From: Armatimonadota bacterium
Lineage (GTDB): Bacteria > Armatimonadota > Fimbriimonadia > Fimbriimonadales > Fimbriimonadaceae
Direction of reading: 5' to 3'
Assembly (NCBI GenBank): GCA_018268355.1
Contig: JAFDWR010000001.1
Coordinates: 1,141,858 to 1,205,857, forward strand
DNA length: 64,000 nt
The translations under genes were made by a program, and so were the position numbers. Below are positions 53,129 to 63,380 of the stretch, piece after piece; the first letter of the stretch is position 1, and every line of letters begins with the position of its first letter. The notes beneath the pieces are model-generated. The model saw only the letters and a list, made by a program, of their open reading frames with translations, ran no database searches and was not told where the DNA came from.

Positions 53129-56100
53129 CTACTGATTGCCGATCTTCGCCGACCCCGTGCGGGCGAGCTTGCCCCAGCCGCCTCGGCGACCGGTGACCGC
53201 CTGGAACAGCGAGCGAAGCATCACCCAATACAGCAGTTGCCGGTAGCAGAACCGCTGCACGATGAGCCACCGAAGCGGCCTCGGCGATTCACCTTCCCAC
53301 CGGTAGCTCAGCCAGCCAACCAGCATCTCCATCGCGGTGAACACGGTGAAGAGGATCAGCATCGACGACCATTGGTGCAGCGCCTGTTGGTACGGCTGCC
53401 AGTCCTTCGTGTACGCCGATTCGTGGCGCGCGGTCAGGAGCAGCCCAATTGTCGAGGTGAACAGCTGCAGGTCGATGAGCGGGGCAAGAATCTGGAAGGC
53501 GACTTGGAAGATCCAAAGCATCGGGAGCGCGAGCCAGCCAAACCAGCCATAACGGAAGAGCGCGCCGCGATGCTTCCATAGGCATTGGAAGGTGCCCATC
53601 GACCATCGGAATCGCTGCTTGACGAGCGCGCCGAGCGTTTCGGGTGCTTCGGTGTAGGCCTTCGACCGCGATTCGGTCCGGATCTCGTAGCCCGCGCGGT
53701 GGAGTCGCCACGTGAGGTCCATGTCCTCGGCGAGGGTGTCGGTTTGGTAGCCTCCGACCTCTTCGACCGCCGACTTTCGCCATGCGCCAATCGCGCCAGG
53801 AACGACGGTGATCGAGTCCAGAAGGTCGTAGGCACGGCGGTCCAGGTTTTGGCTCGTGGTGTATTCCAGCGACTGCCAGTCGGTCACCATCGTGCCCGCG
53901 TTCCCAACCTTCACGTTGCCGGCGACCGCGCCGACCTTGGGGTCGGCAAAGTGGTCCACAAGGCTCGAAACCGCATCCTTCGCGAGGAGGGTGTCGGCGT
54001 CGACGCAGAAGAGGATTTCGCCCTTGGCCTCCTTCAGGCCGAGATTGAGGGCAGCGGCCTTGCCGCCATTCGGAACCGTGATCAGGCGGACGCGCGGGTC
54101 GTCGCCATAGGCCTTCTTCACTTCCTCCGAGGTGCCATCTTGGCTGCCGTCGTCAATGACAATCAACTCGTCGGGCGGGGGATCGCAGGCAAGGATGCTC
54201 TCCAGCGTCTTGACGATCACCTTTTCCTCGTTGTAGGCGGCGACCAATGCGGTGACCTTGGGGCGCGGTTGAATCGGCGCGGGAGCCGGTCGCCGACGGT
54301 GCAAAAGAGCCAGCGGCGTAATCAGCAGCATCCGCAGGATGCCGATGAGAATTGCCGCGCTGAAGCCAGCGGCGAGGATCCACTGAATCACGTAGGTCGC
54401 GGTGAACCAAGCCTTGTCGAGACCGACGAGGGCCAGGTCCTTCGCGGAAACCGCAGGCATCACCGCTTCGCGGTTTGAGTTCATCAGCGCGGAAACCGTG
54501 ACGAGTTGGATGCCCTTTTTCTTCAGGAGCGGAATGGCGATCTTCAGCGCGGCGACGGTCGCGGTGCGGTCGCCCCCCGCATCATGGAGCAACACGCAGT
54601 TGCCACTTCCTTTCTCCGCCGCCTTGAGGATGACCTCGACGATGTGGTCGACGGTGACTCCCGGTTGCCAGTCGGTGGGGTCGATGGACTCGCCGACCGT
54701 CACATAGCCGAGCTTCGCGGAGTCGAGGAGCGGCTTCACTTCTTCGTAGCTCGTCGGTTCCGAGTCCGCGTTATAAGGGGGCCGGAAGAGGATCGTCGAA
54801 CGACCGAGGATCGATTGGATGATCCGCTGGGTGGCGTTCAGTTCCAGTTCGACGCGCAGGCTCGACTCACGACCGAGGTTCGGGTGGGTGTAAGTGTGCG
54901 AACCGACTTCGTGACCCTCGTTCCACATCCGGCTGACGAGGGCGGGGTATCGCTCGGCATTTTCACCAACGATGAAGAAGGTTGCAGGGACGCCGTTCTC
55001 CTTCAGCACATTGAGGATGTCGCCGGTGTAGGCGGGATCGGGTCCGTCGTCAAAGGTCAGCGCGATCTGGCGCTTCTTCTTCCCTTCTCGCTCGATCGTG
55101 ATCGGCCTCGCCCAACTCTCCTCGGCCATGTAGACGATCAGCCCACTTTCGGGGTCAATCTCCAGGCTGCGCTTGCCGGTGGCGGGCTCACTCTTGACCT
55201 TGAGGATCTCGCCCTCGCCCTCATAGTCAACCGAGTAAGGGTAGCTGACCTCCTTGAGGTCGTCGGCGGCATCGGGTGAGAAGGCTTTCCAATAGGTGGG
55301 GTCTTCGCTGCCGAGCACCCAGAGCGCGGTCTGGTCAACCCCGAGCCGCTTCGCGATGGCGATCTGGTTGTAGGCCGACATCGCGTCGAGCAGCCAAACG
55401 TCGTGGGAGTCGCCCTTGTCGTCTTCATAGCTGAACTTGCGGTTCAGTGCCTTGGGATCAACCTGAATGACGCTTTCGGGGTCTTCGTCCTCGTGGTTGT
55501 CCATCGCGATTGTCATCGCTTCTTGGAAGGTGATCGCGTCGGCATTCGTGGAGCCTCGCTTCCAGTCATAGGCATAGCTGCCAATGCCAATGACCAGCTT
55601 CCCCTTCGGCACGGTCTCTAGGGCGGACTCGATCCGAGCGAGCGACCAGTCCGCGCTGGCGATGGGACCGGCGGGGCCCGTCTCCCAGTGCTCGTCATAG
55701 GTCATGAGGACGACGTGATCCACGCGCGCGGCAATCGCGGCCCGAGGCACCTCTTCGCGACCCGCTTCCAAGGTGATCTCGACCGACTTGCCCGGAATCG
55801 CCTTTCGGTAGGCGTCGAGGAAGGCAGGAACCTTGGCCCAGTCCTCATCCTCCAGGCTCTCGAAGTCGAACAGAACGCCGGGGAAATTGTTCTTGGTGAG
55901 GAAGACTTTGAGCTTTTCAAAGAACTGCTGTTGCACCGGGCCGGGCTGGAGGAGGGGCCGCGCGCGCTTGGCCTGGAAGTCGCCTTCGATGGCGTTGTCG
56001 ATCATCGGGATGATCGTCAGGCCGGTCGTCTTCGCGATGTCGAGGACGTCCTTGTTGTGGGGCGTGATGTCGGGGTCCCAGTCGCGGAAATCCAGCTCGC

Positions 56101-56512
56101 CGGGTTGGTTGGAAAGGTGGAGCCATGCCGAATAGAGCCGATTGATCTCGCTCGCGTGGGCACGGAGGGAGTACAGACCGGTCTCCTGCCACGGCGCATA
56201 GAACGCGGCCTTGACTGCCCCACCGCGTGGTTCGATGACCGGCTTGGTCACCGCCGAGAGCTTCTTGAGCTGGCTCACCGCCGCATCGGACTTCGAGATC
56301 AGAATCGCTCGTTGTCGGGAGATGGGTGGCGTCGTTCGTTCCGAGCGATGGCGGAGGAGGTGGTCGCTGAGAAGGGGGATTTCGGGCTTGGAGAAGAGGC
56401 TGTAGCAGAAGAGTCCGCCCGTCACGATCACCACAAGGAACAGGACCCGGAGGACGTTGACGACGACCTTCTGTCGCTTCCCCGTCGGGTCAAAAAAGAC
56501 GTGCGAACTCAT
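53129..56512 (-). CDS. Trifunctional GH18-like / NodB deacetylase / GT2 glycosyltransferase
   Basis: 1127 aa. An N-terminal membrane helix (about residues 15-38) precedes a GH18-type barrel with VLFDFESLE (about 210-220), keeping D-x-E of the chitinase DxxDxDxE motif. Next is a NodB polysaccharide deacetylase with TFDDGPDP (about 487), SHTYTHP (about 539) and FRPPYNAD. After a membrane helix comes a processive family 2 glycosyltransferase with VAAYNEE, IDDGSQDG, CVDADT, EDMDLTW (about 932) and QRFRW (about 967), plus C-terminal membrane helices. Probably makes, deacetylates and trims an N-acetylglucosamine-type exopolysaccharide. Confidence 0.9.
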   Translation of the reverse strand: MSSHVFFDPTGKRQKVVVNVLRVLFLVVIVTGGLFCYSLFSKPEIPLLSDHLLRHRSERTTPPISRQRAILISKSDAAVSQLKKLSAVTKPVIEPRGGAVKAAFYAPWQETGLYSLRAHASEINRLYSAWLHLSNQPGELDFRDWDPDITPHNKDVLDIAKTTGLTIIPMIDNAIEGDFQAKRARPLLQPGPVQQQFFEKLKVFLTKNNFPGVLFDFESLEDEDWAKVPAFLDAYRKAIPGKSVEITLEAGREEVPRAAIAARVDHVVLMTYDEHWETGPAGPIASADWSLARIESALETVPKGKLVIGIGSYAYDWKRGSTNADAITFQEAMTIAMDNHEDEDPESVIQVDPKALNRKFSYEDDKGDSHDVWLLDAMSAYNQIAIAKRLGVDQTALWVLGSEDPTYWKAFSPDAADDLKEVSYPYSVDYEGEGEILKVKSEPATGKRSLEIDPESGLIVYMAEESWARPITIEREGKKKRQIALTFDDGPDPAYTGDILNVLKENGVPATFFIVGENAERYPALVSRMWNEGHEVGSHTYTHPNLGRESSLRVELELNATQRIIQSILGRSTILFRPPYNADSEPTSYEEVKPLLDSAKLGYVTVGESIDPTDWQPGVTVDHIVEVILKAAEKGSGNCVLLHDAGGDRTATVAALKIAIPLLKKKGIQLVTVSALMNSNREAVMPAVSAKDLALVGLDKAWFTATYVIQWILAAGFSAAILIGILRMLLITPLALLHRRRPAPAPIQPRPKVTALVAAYNEEKVIVKTLESILACDPPPDELIVIDDGSQDGTSEEVKKAYGDDPRVRLITVPNGGKAAALNLGLKEAKGEILFCVDADTLLAKDAVSSLVDHFADPKVGAVAGNVKVGNAGTMVTDWQSLEYTTSQNLDRRAYDLLDSITVVPGAIGAWRKSAVEEVGGYQTDTLAEDMDLTWRLHRAGYEIRTESRSKAYTEAPETLGALVKQRFRWSMGTFQCLWKHRGALFRYGWFGWLALPMLWIFQVAFQILAPLIDLQLFTSTIGLLLTARHESAYTKDWQPYQQALHQWSSMLILFTVFTAMEMLVGWLSYRWEGESPRPLRWLIVQRFCYRQLLYWVMLRSLFQAVTGRRGGWGKLARTGSAKIGNQ

Positions 56513-56552
56513 GCATCCAGTGCAACCGGTTCTAACCTAGCGTCGGTTCCGA

Positions 56553-57161
56553 TCAACTGAGTTGCAGAAGGGCATCTTCGCCCTGATACGACCAGTGATT
56601 GACCTTGGGGGTCACGGAGAAGCCGACCATTTCCGCCTCGTCAAACGGTCCCGGGACTTCGGCGTCCTTGAGCCAGTGGTCGACTTCGCCGGGCAAGAGC
56701 ATGCAGGGCATTCGGTCGTGGACCTCGGCCACGGTCTGGTTCGGGCCGGTTGTGAGGATGACAAAGTGGACCTGGCCCTTGTCGTCCTCATCGTAAACCC
56801 CGGCGAACGCGAACGGCTGGGCACCTTTCCGTTGGAAGAGCCGGGGGAGCTTCTGCGAGCCTTCCGTTTTCCATTCAAAGAACCCGGTGGCGGGGATCAC
56901 GCATCGCTTCGACTTCGCGAGGGGCGCAAAGGTGCGGGTGGTGGCGAGGGTTTCGCTTCGCGCGTTGATGAGGAGGCGCTTCGGGTCCCATTTCGCGGTC
57001 AAGCCCCACTCGGCGGGTACGAGATGGTGGTTGGCGAGCAAGATCGGCATGACCTGCTTCGGCGCGATGTTCACCCGTGGCTCGAACTCAAAAGCGTCAA
57101 CGATGTCGAAGAGGCTCTTGAGCTGTTGCTCGTTGGCAATCAAGCTGTAGCGCGCGCACAT
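56553..57161 (-). CDS. yedK: SRAP-family abasic-site protein (YedK/HMCES type)
   Basis: Forms a covalent crosslink with abasic sites in single-stranded DNA. 202 aa. The N-terminal MCARYS provides the crosslinking Cys2; NARSET (Asn), GFFEWK (Glu) and HDRMP (His) complete the active site. The ATG overlaps the TolC-like gene stop (TGATG), so it is the fourth gene of the efflux operon, an unexpected partner. Confidence 0.93.
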   Translation of the reverse strand: MCARYSLIANEQQLKSLFDIVDAFEFEPRVNIAPKQVMPILLANHHLVPAEWGLTAKWDPKRLLINARSETLATTRTFAPLAKSKRCVIPATGFFEWKTEGSQKLPRLFQRKGAQPFAFAGVYDEDDKGQVHFVILTTGPNQTVAEVHDRMPCMLLPGEVDHWLKDAEVPGPFDEAEMVGFSVTPKVNHWSYQGEDALLQLS

Positions 57162-58519
57162 CAGTTCAGGATAGTGCCCATCGCCCTTTGGAGGGCGATT
57201 TTCGCGCGAAAAACGTCGATCGCAGCCACGGCGAGGTTTCGCTCTGCACTCACGAGCTGGCTCTGGGCATCGGTGATCTCGAGGAACTGTCCGACGCCGC
57301 CCTCATAGCGGCCGTTTGAGATTCGGACCAGCTCACGGGCGTTCGCGACGCCGACTTCAGCGGTTTGCTTGCGCAGGGTCGCGTTAGAGAGGTCGAGTCC
57401 CGCCTGGATGACATCCGAGATGACGAGCTGGGTCGATTGGGTCAGATTAGCGACCGCCGATTGGAAGTTGCCGAGGGCGACCGCAGTCTGGCCGCGGGTC
57501 GCGCCACCGTCGCCGAAGGTCCAATTCAGGAGCACTGCCAGGCTGCCACTCCGACTCGAAAAGGGGTCGCCGACGCCGCGACCCGAATAGGCCGCGACAA
57601 GAAGGAGGGTCGGCACGTTGGTTTTCTTGGCCACATCGAGGGCGTAGCGGGCTTGGTTCAAGTCGGCCCTCGCCGAGCGGAGCTCGGGGCGATTCTTCAG
57701 GGCAAGGTCCATCCTCGCCTGGGGATCGGCGTCCACGTCGTCCACCTGGGCGTCGCCGATCGAGAGCTTTTGCCGTGGGTCGGCGCCCATCGAAAGGAGC
57801 AGATTGACCTCCGAGGCAAGCTCATCAGCCTGGGCGTTGGTGAGCTGCGCAACGGCGTCGGCAAGGGTGGCCTTCGCGCGGACCATGTCGCTGGGCGCGC
57901 CGAGCCCAACCGCCACGCGAGCCTGGGACAACCCCAGCTGACTCTGGCGATTCTTGACGTTGTTCTCCGCGATCACCACGAGCTGCTTGGCGAGGAGAAC
58001 CGTGTAGTAGGCGTTCGCGACCCGGAAGGCGACGTCTTGGCGCACCCGGGCAAGGTCCGCCTCGGCGGAGCGGACGCCTTCGGTCTGGGCCTTCACCAGC
58101 GAGGGCGTGCGGCCGAAATCATACAGCAGTTGGTTCGCGGAGAGGCCGAGACTGCTGCGCCATCCCACGCCGCCCCCGTTCACGCTGGTGAAACTTCCGC
58201 CCAGGCTCGCCGAATTGGTGAACGAGAGGTTCAACCCGACGGTCGGATTCAGGCCGGTTTGGGCAAGTACTCGACGACCTTGCGCCGCTTGCAAGAACCC
58301 GCGCGACGAAAGGACCAATGGCTGGTTGATGAGAGCAAAGTCGATCGCGCTCTTCAGCGAGAGCTCGCCCGCGGGGAGCTTCGCCCCACCGACCGCGAGG
58401 TCTGGAAGCACGAGCGGCGGCGGGAGCTTGACGTCGGGCGTTTGGGGCACCTTGGCCGGGGTTTGCGCCGCACTCCAACCCACGACGGCAAGGGCAAGAA
58501 CAGAGAAACCAAGCTTCAT
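57161..58519 (-). CDS. TolC-family outer membrane efflux protein
   Basis: Outer-membrane channel of a tripartite efflux system. 452 aa with signal peptide (ending GWSAAQ), followed by two related halves of long amphipathic helices and beta strands: NQLLYDFGRT and VLLNWTFGDGGATR as membrane-strand regions, ARVAVGLGAPSDMVRA and GRYEGGVGQFLEITDAQ as the paired helix starts. ATGA overlap with the RND pump gene upstream. Confidence 0.92.
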   Translation of the reverse strand: MKLGFSVLALAVVGWSAAQTPAKVPQTPDVKLPPPLVLPDLAVGGAKLPAGELSLKSAIDFALINQPLVLSSRGFLQAAQGRRVLAQTGLNPTVGLNLSFTNSASLGGSFTSVNGGGVGWRSSLGLSANQLLYDFGRTPSLVKAQTEGVRSAEADLARVRQDVAFRVANAYYTVLLAKQLVVIAENNVKNRQSQLGLSQARVAVGLGAPSDMVRAKATLADAVAQLTNAQADELASEVNLLLSMGADPRQKLSIGDAQVDDVDADPQARMDLALKNRPELRSARADLNQARYALDVAKKTNVPTLLLVAAYSGRGVGDPFSSRSGSLAVLLNWTFGDGGATRGQTAVALGNFQSAVANLTQSTQLVISDVIQAGLDLSNATLRKQTAEVGVANARELVRISNGRYEGGVGQFLEITDAQSQLVSAERNLAVAAIDVFRAKIALQRAMGTILN

Positions 58520-61500
58520 TCGCTCACCTCGCGACTGGCCACCGCGCCCACCGTCGGTTCAACACCGAGCGCGGGAGCGAGGTCCATCGGCTGGCCGCCC
58601 TTGCCCTTGGTGACGAGGTCATCCACGACGACATAGACCGCCGGAACGATCAAGAGGGTGAGAAGAGTCGAGCTGATCAAGCCGCCAATCACCGCAGTGG
58701 CGAGCGGGACATAGAGCTCGGAGCCTGAGCCGAGGCTCAGGGCGAGCGGCATCATGCCGAGGATCGCGGAAAGGGTCGTCATGAGGATGGGGCGAAGTCG
58801 GTTGGGTCCTGCGCGGAGCAGCGCCTCGTCGCGCGGCACGCCTTCGGCGCGCATCTGGTTCGTCGCCTCGACGAGCAGGATGCCGTTTTTCACGACGATA
58901 CCAATGAGCATGAGCAGCCCGATAAACGCGGTGAGGCCAAACGAACGTCCGGTGAGGAACAGCGCGAGGACGAGCCCAATCACGCAAAGCGGCGCGGAGA
59001 CGAGCACGACAATCGGGAAGACAAACGACTCGAACTGCGTCGCGAGCAGCATGTAGATGAGCGCGATGGCAAGGACGACGGCGAGTCCGAGACCTGAGTA
59101 TTCCTTCGCCTTCTGCTGCTGGTTTACGCCGAACTGCCAATACGTGCCCGTGGGGAACGAGACCTTGCTGAGCGCCTTTTCGACATCGGCTTGGACCTCG
59201 CTCTCAGGTCGGTCGAGGAGCTGGCCACCGACGTTGATCATGCGCTGGCGATTCTGGCGCGTGATCTGGTTCGGGCCGACATCGAACTTTGCATTGGCGA
59301 CCTGGCCGAGGGTGATCGCGGGCTCGGTGCGGCCGTTCGTGATCGGCAGGTTCCTGAGGTCATCGAGGCTTTGCCGTCGCTCAAACGGGACCTGGACATA
59401 GATCGGAATCTGGAAGCCCTTTTCTTGATAGTAGGAGCTGAGCTGGCCGGTGGTGGCCGCGTTGATCGTCGCCGCAACGTCGGCAAAGTCCACTCCGAGC
59501 ACGCCGGATTGGGTTCGGTCGATCTCCCAGCGAATCTCAGGAAGCGCGTCTTGAACCTGGAGGTCCACGTTTTGCAGACCAGGGATATCGCTGATTGCGG
59601 CTTGGGCTGAGCGCGCCGCCTTCGTCAGCTCTTCGAGGTCGGTGCCGTAGACGTCGATGCTAAAGCCAGTGTTCGCGCCGAGGACGTTCTGGACGACGTC
59701 GAGCGTGCTCACCTGGACCCGCGCACCCGCAATGCTGCCGAAGGACCGCTGGAGTCGCTTCACCACGTCGGCAGTGCTCGACTTACGATTCGCCTTGAGG
59801 CGGATCGTCGCCGAACCTTCTTGGGGTGGTGCGCCGCCGCTGCCACGAAGGCCAATGTTTGCTCCCGCACCGGCGAGGATGGTGTCGACGTCGGGATCCT
59901 TAGCCAGGATCGCCTCAACCGTGCGCATGGTGGCGTCGGTCTTCTCAAGCGTGGTGCCGATGGGCAGCTTCAGGCGGACGTTGATGTTGCCGCTGTCGGT
60001 CGCGGGGAACTGCTCCTTCCCCACCAGCGGCCAGATCAGCCCCGCCGCGCCAAGGGTCAGAATACCGAGCCCGATGACCCACCACCTTCGGGGAAGCACC
60101 CAGGTGAGGGTGCGTCGATAGGCGTGGTCAAGTCGATCAATCCGCGCGCCAACCTTGTCGAAGGCTCGCACGAGCAGGCTAACCTTTCCGGTTCGGAGTT
60201 CGGGGTGGAACTCCTCGCGGACTTCCTTTTCGGAGATCATCCGCGCCGCGAGCATCGGGACAATCGTGGTCGCGTCGAGGAGCGAGACCGCGATCGAGAA
60301 GATCACGACCATCGCGAACTGGGTGAAAACCTGACCCGATTGGCCCTTGATGAGGAGCAGCGGCAGGAACACGATCATGACCGTGAACGTGGACGCGAGG
60401 ACCGCGCTGAGGATCTCCTGGGTGCCCTTCACCGCTGCTTCTGCCGCGCGCATGTTGTCCTTTTCGATGTGCCGATAGATGTTTTCGAGCACGACGATGG
60501 CGTCATCAACGATAAGACCAGTGGCAAGCGCAAGGCCCGACAGCGAGATGGAGTTCAACGTGTAGCCGCAGAAATAGAGCAGCGAGAACGTCGAAACGAT
60601 CGAGATCGGGATGGAAAGCGCGACAACGAAGGTGCTGCGCAGGTTGCGGAGGAAGAAGGTGATGATGATGACCGCGAGCACGCCGCCGATGACCGCGGTT
60701 TCTTTCAGGTCATCGATGGAACGCTCGACGAAGCCCGCCTGGTCATAGATGAGGTTGAACTTCAGGTCTGGGTTGCGCGACTCAATACTACGCAGCACGT
60801 CCTGGACGGCGCGGCTGGTCTCAATCGTGTTTGCGTCGCTCTGCTTGGTGACGCTGAGAACGACGGCCGGCTTACTATCGAGCCTGGTGTAGCTGGTGAT
60901 CTCGGGGGTGGCGTCGCGGACGGTGGCGACTTCGGCGAGGGTGATCGGCTTGCCGTTGACGGTAGAAATCGGCACCTTGCGGAGGTCATCCAGCGACTTG
61001 AAGTAACCATAGCTGCGCAGGTTGTAGCGCGTCTTTCCCTGAATCGCGGAACCCGCCGGTAGGGCGAGGTTTTCGCTTTGAAGCTTGCGGCTGACGTCGG
61101 CGAGGGTCAAGTTGTAGGCGCGCAGCTTCTCAGGCGTGATTTCAACCAGGATCGCACGGTCTTGTGAGCCCGAAATCGTGACCGAGGCCACGCCGCCCGC
61201 CGCTTCGATCTGTGGGCTCAGCTCGTTGTTCATCCGCTCGCGGAGCTTAACGAGGTCGCCGTTCGCGGGGACCACGCCGTAGATCAGGATCGGCTGGGTG
61301 CTGGGGTCGAACTTGAAGATCGTCGGCGAGCTGATGTTCGGGTCATTCGGGAACCGCCCCTGGGCTCGCTGGACCTGCTGGAAGACGTCAATCGATGCCT
61401 TGTCGACGTCGACGCCATAGTTGAACTGCGCTCGCACGAAGACCGAGCCTTGACTCGCTGTCGTTGAGACCAGGTAGAGGCCACGGACGGTGCTGAGCGA

Positions 61501-61707
61501 CTGCTCGAGCGGACGCGCGATGCGGGCCTCCATCTCCTCGGGCGAGGTGTTCGGCCAGTTCACGTTGACCGCGACGGTGGGGATATCCACCTTCGGCAGC
61601 AAGTCGACCGGGAGTCGAAGCAGACAGATAAATCCAAGCAAGACGAGCGCGGCGATGCGCATCGTCACCGCGACGGGACGAGTGACGGCAAATTTGCCGA
61701 CGTTCAC
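58516..61707 (-). CDS. RND efflux pump, inner-membrane permease
   Basis: Proton-driven exporter of the AcrB/MdtB (HAE1) type. 1063 aa with about 12 membrane helices and two periplasmic porter loops. The proton-relay Asp residues lie in LSGLALATGLIVDDAIVVLE (helix 4), and the second half has GLLMLIGIVVKNGILLVEA. It has a hydrophilic pattern suitable for drug rather than metal export. Overlaps both neighbours by 4 bp (ATGA), forming a tightly coupled operon. Confidence 0.94.
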   Translation of the reverse strand: MNVGKFAVTRPVAVTMRIAALVLLGFICLLRLPVDLLPKVDIPTVAVNVNWPNTSPEEMEARIARPLEQSLSTVRGLYLVSTTASQGSVFVRAQFNYGVDVDKASIDVFQQVQRAQGRFPNDPNISSPTIFKFDPSTQPILIYGVVPANGDLVKLRERMNNELSPQIEAAGGVASVTISGSQDRAILVEITPEKLRAYNLTLADVSRKLQSENLALPAGSAIQGKTRYNLRSYGYFKSLDDLRKVPISTVNGKPITLAEVATVRDATPEITSYTRLDSKPAVVLSVTKQSDANTIETSRAVQDVLRSIESRNPDLKFNLIYDQAGFVERSIDDLKETAVIGGVLAVIIITFFLRNLRSTFVVALSIPISIVSTFSLLYFCGYTLNSISLSGLALATGLIVDDAIVVLENIYRHIEKDNMRAAEAAVKGTQEILSAVLASTFTVMIVFLPLLLIKGQSGQVFTQFAMVVIFSIAVSLLDATTIVPMLAARMISEKEVREEFHPELRTGKVSLLVRAFDKVGARIDRLDHAYRRTLTWVLPRRWWVIGLGILTLGAAGLIWPLVGKEQFPATDSGNINVRLKLPIGTTLEKTDATMRTVEAILAKDPDVDTILAGAGANIGLRGSGGAPPQEGSATIRLKANRKSSTADVVKRLQRSFGSIAGARVQVSTLDVVQNVLGANTGFSIDVYGTDLEELTKAARSAQAAISDIPGLQNVDLQVQDALPEIRWEIDRTQSGVLGVDFADVAATINAATTGQLSSYYQEKGFQIPIYVQVPFERRQSLDDLRNLPITNGRTEPAITLGQVANAKFDVGPNQITRQNRQRMINVGGQLLDRPESEVQADVEKALSKVSFPTGTYWQFGVNQQQKAKEYSGLGLAVVLAIALIYMLLATQFESFVFPIVVLVSAPLCVIGLVLALFLTGRSFGLTAFIGLLMLIGIVVKNGILLVEATNQMRAEGVPRDEALLRAGPNRLRPILMTTLSAILGMMPLALSLGSGSELYVPLATAVIGGLISSTLLTLLIVPAVYVVVDDLVTKGKGGQPMDLAPALGVEPTVGAVASREVSE

Positions 61708-63302
61708 TTCTTGCCCTCGGGCGCCTTGGCGTCGGGGCCCTTGCCCTTCGGTTCGGGGAGCCGAACCGCCATGCCATCCTTCAGCGGCGAATAGGTCAGC
61801 GTGACCACCTTGTCACCCGCCGAGATGCCCTCGATCACTTCGACCAGCTTGTTGTTTGCAAGGCCGACCTTGACCGCCTTGCCGGTGACCGTGTTGTCCG
61901 CGCCCATCACGAAGACGGTGGGGACATCCTTGACGGTGACAACCGACTCCTTAGGCACCGCAACCGCCACTTGCCGGCTTTGAATCAGGAACGTGGCGTT
62001 GCCGGTCTGGCCGGGCAGCAGCTTGTGGTCGGCGTTTTCCAGTCGGATGCGGATGCCGACCTGGCGCGATGCAGGGTCAGCGGCAGCGTTGACGAGCAAT
62101 ACATTGCCTTTCACCGCTCCCGACTTCAAGTTGATCGTGACCTGCATGCCAGGTGTGATTTGGGGTGCGACATCAACCGGAACCGAGCAGTTGAAATAGA
62201 GCCAATCGAGGAACTGGACGATGAGGATCGCTGATCCGGGCGAACCGAGCGCGCCGGGGTCGGCATTGCGCTGAGTCACGGTGCCATCAACCGAGGAACG
62301 GAGGGCGGCATTGCCTCGACGGGCAAGCGCCTGGGCAAGGTTGGCCTTCGCCGCATCCACGCTTGCACGAAGGGCACGGAGGTTCTCCTCGTAGGCAGGG
62401 TTCTGGGCTCGGTTTGCCCGTGCGAGCTTGAGCGCGGACCGGACCTGGGCCGACTTCGCGCGAGCGGCGATCAGGTCGGCTTCCACCCGGCGGCGAACGA
62501 TGTTCAGGTTCTCGCGGGCGTTGGCGACGAGCGATTGGCTCGAGGCGGCGTTCTGCTTGGCGACTTCGACTTGCGCGGCAGCGACGGCGACGTTGTCGGT
62601 CTGGGCTTGGACCTGGGTCTTGGCGTCATCAACGTCTTGGGCGGCGATGTAGCCCTGGCGATAGAGCTCTTCCACGCGGGCGAGCCTTGCCTTTGCATTG
62701 TCCAAGTTGGCGGACTCGCGGTCTTTGTTCGCCATCGCGCTCTTCACCTGGGCAGCGACGCCCTTCGCGCGAGATTCGGCATCGTTGAGCGCGTTTTGCG
62801 CGGTGGCAATCTGTGCCTGGAGGGTTCGTTCGGTTTGGGTCTGCTCAGCGAGGGCGGTTTCCAAGGCGGCTTGCTGTTGGTCGATTTGGCCTTGAACCTG
62901 AATGCCGGTGGATCCACGCGTTAGGGCCGCCTGGGCGAGCCTCGACTGGGCTTCGGCAACCTGGGCCTTGGCTGCGGTGACCTGAGCATCGGCATCGGCG
63001 GGGTCAAGCTGGACAAGAATCTGGCCCTTCTTCACCGCTTCGCCCTCGCGGGCGTTGATGCTTAGAATTCGACCCGAGAACTGGGGCGAAAGCTGAACCC
63101 GGTAGGGCGATTCGAGCGAGCCGGCCGCCTGGAGTTCGGCATCGATGGTGGCAGGTCCGGCAACGCCGACCTCAACCAGGGGAGCAGGGCGCTTGGCACC
63201 CGGCTTTGGACCGCCTTCGCTTTGGCCTCGGAGCATTAGTCGGTAGCCGCCCCAGCCCGCGAGTGCCGCTCCACAAATTGCCCATCCAACCCAGCTTTTC
63301 AT
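61704..63302 (-). CDS. RND periplasmic adaptor (membrane fusion protein)
   Basis: 532 aa. N-terminal anchor (WVGWAICGAALAGWGGY), lipoyl/barrel halves flanking a very long alpha-helical hairpin (about residues 95-330), rich in Ala, Gln and Lys, and C-terminal beta domains. The hairpin is longer than in AcrA-type adaptors. First gene of the adaptor-pump-TolC-SRAP operon. ATG 63302; a TAAATT hexamer 3 nt upstream is too close to be its own leaderless -10. Confidence 0.9.
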   Translation of the reverse strand: MKSWVGWAICGAALAGWGGYRLMLRGQSEGGPKPGAKRPAPLVEVGVAGPATIDAELQAAGSLESPYRVQLSPQFSGRILSINAREGEAVKKGQILVQLDPADADAQVTAAKAQVAEAQSRLAQAALTRGSTGIQVQGQIDQQQAALETALAEQTQTERTLQAQIATAQNALNDAESRAKGVAAQVKSAMANKDRESANLDNAKARLARVEELYRQGYIAAQDVDDAKTQVQAQTDNVAVAAAQVEVAKQNAASSQSLVANARENLNIVRRRVEADLIAARAKSAQVRSALKLARANRAQNPAYEENLRALRASVDAAKANLAQALARRGNAALRSSVDGTVTQRNADPGALGSPGSAILIVQFLDWLYFNCSVPVDVAPQITPGMQVTINLKSGAVKGNVLLVNAAADPASRQVGIRIRLENADHKLLPGQTGNATFLIQSRQVAVAVPKESVVTVKDVPTVFVMGADNTVTGKAVKVGLANNKLVEVIEGISAGDKVVTLTYSPLKDGMAVRLPEPKGKGPDAKAPEGKK

Positions 63303-63380
63303 CGAAATTTAGTCCCGTATGGAGTTTGGTGAATCTGGTCCCTCAATTTCTACGCGTAACCCTCCCGGATTGCGACCGTC

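Noticed and set aside
59821-61062. 413-codon open frame antisense to the RND pump
   Set aside because: Shadow frame; the pump gene has complete family motifs.
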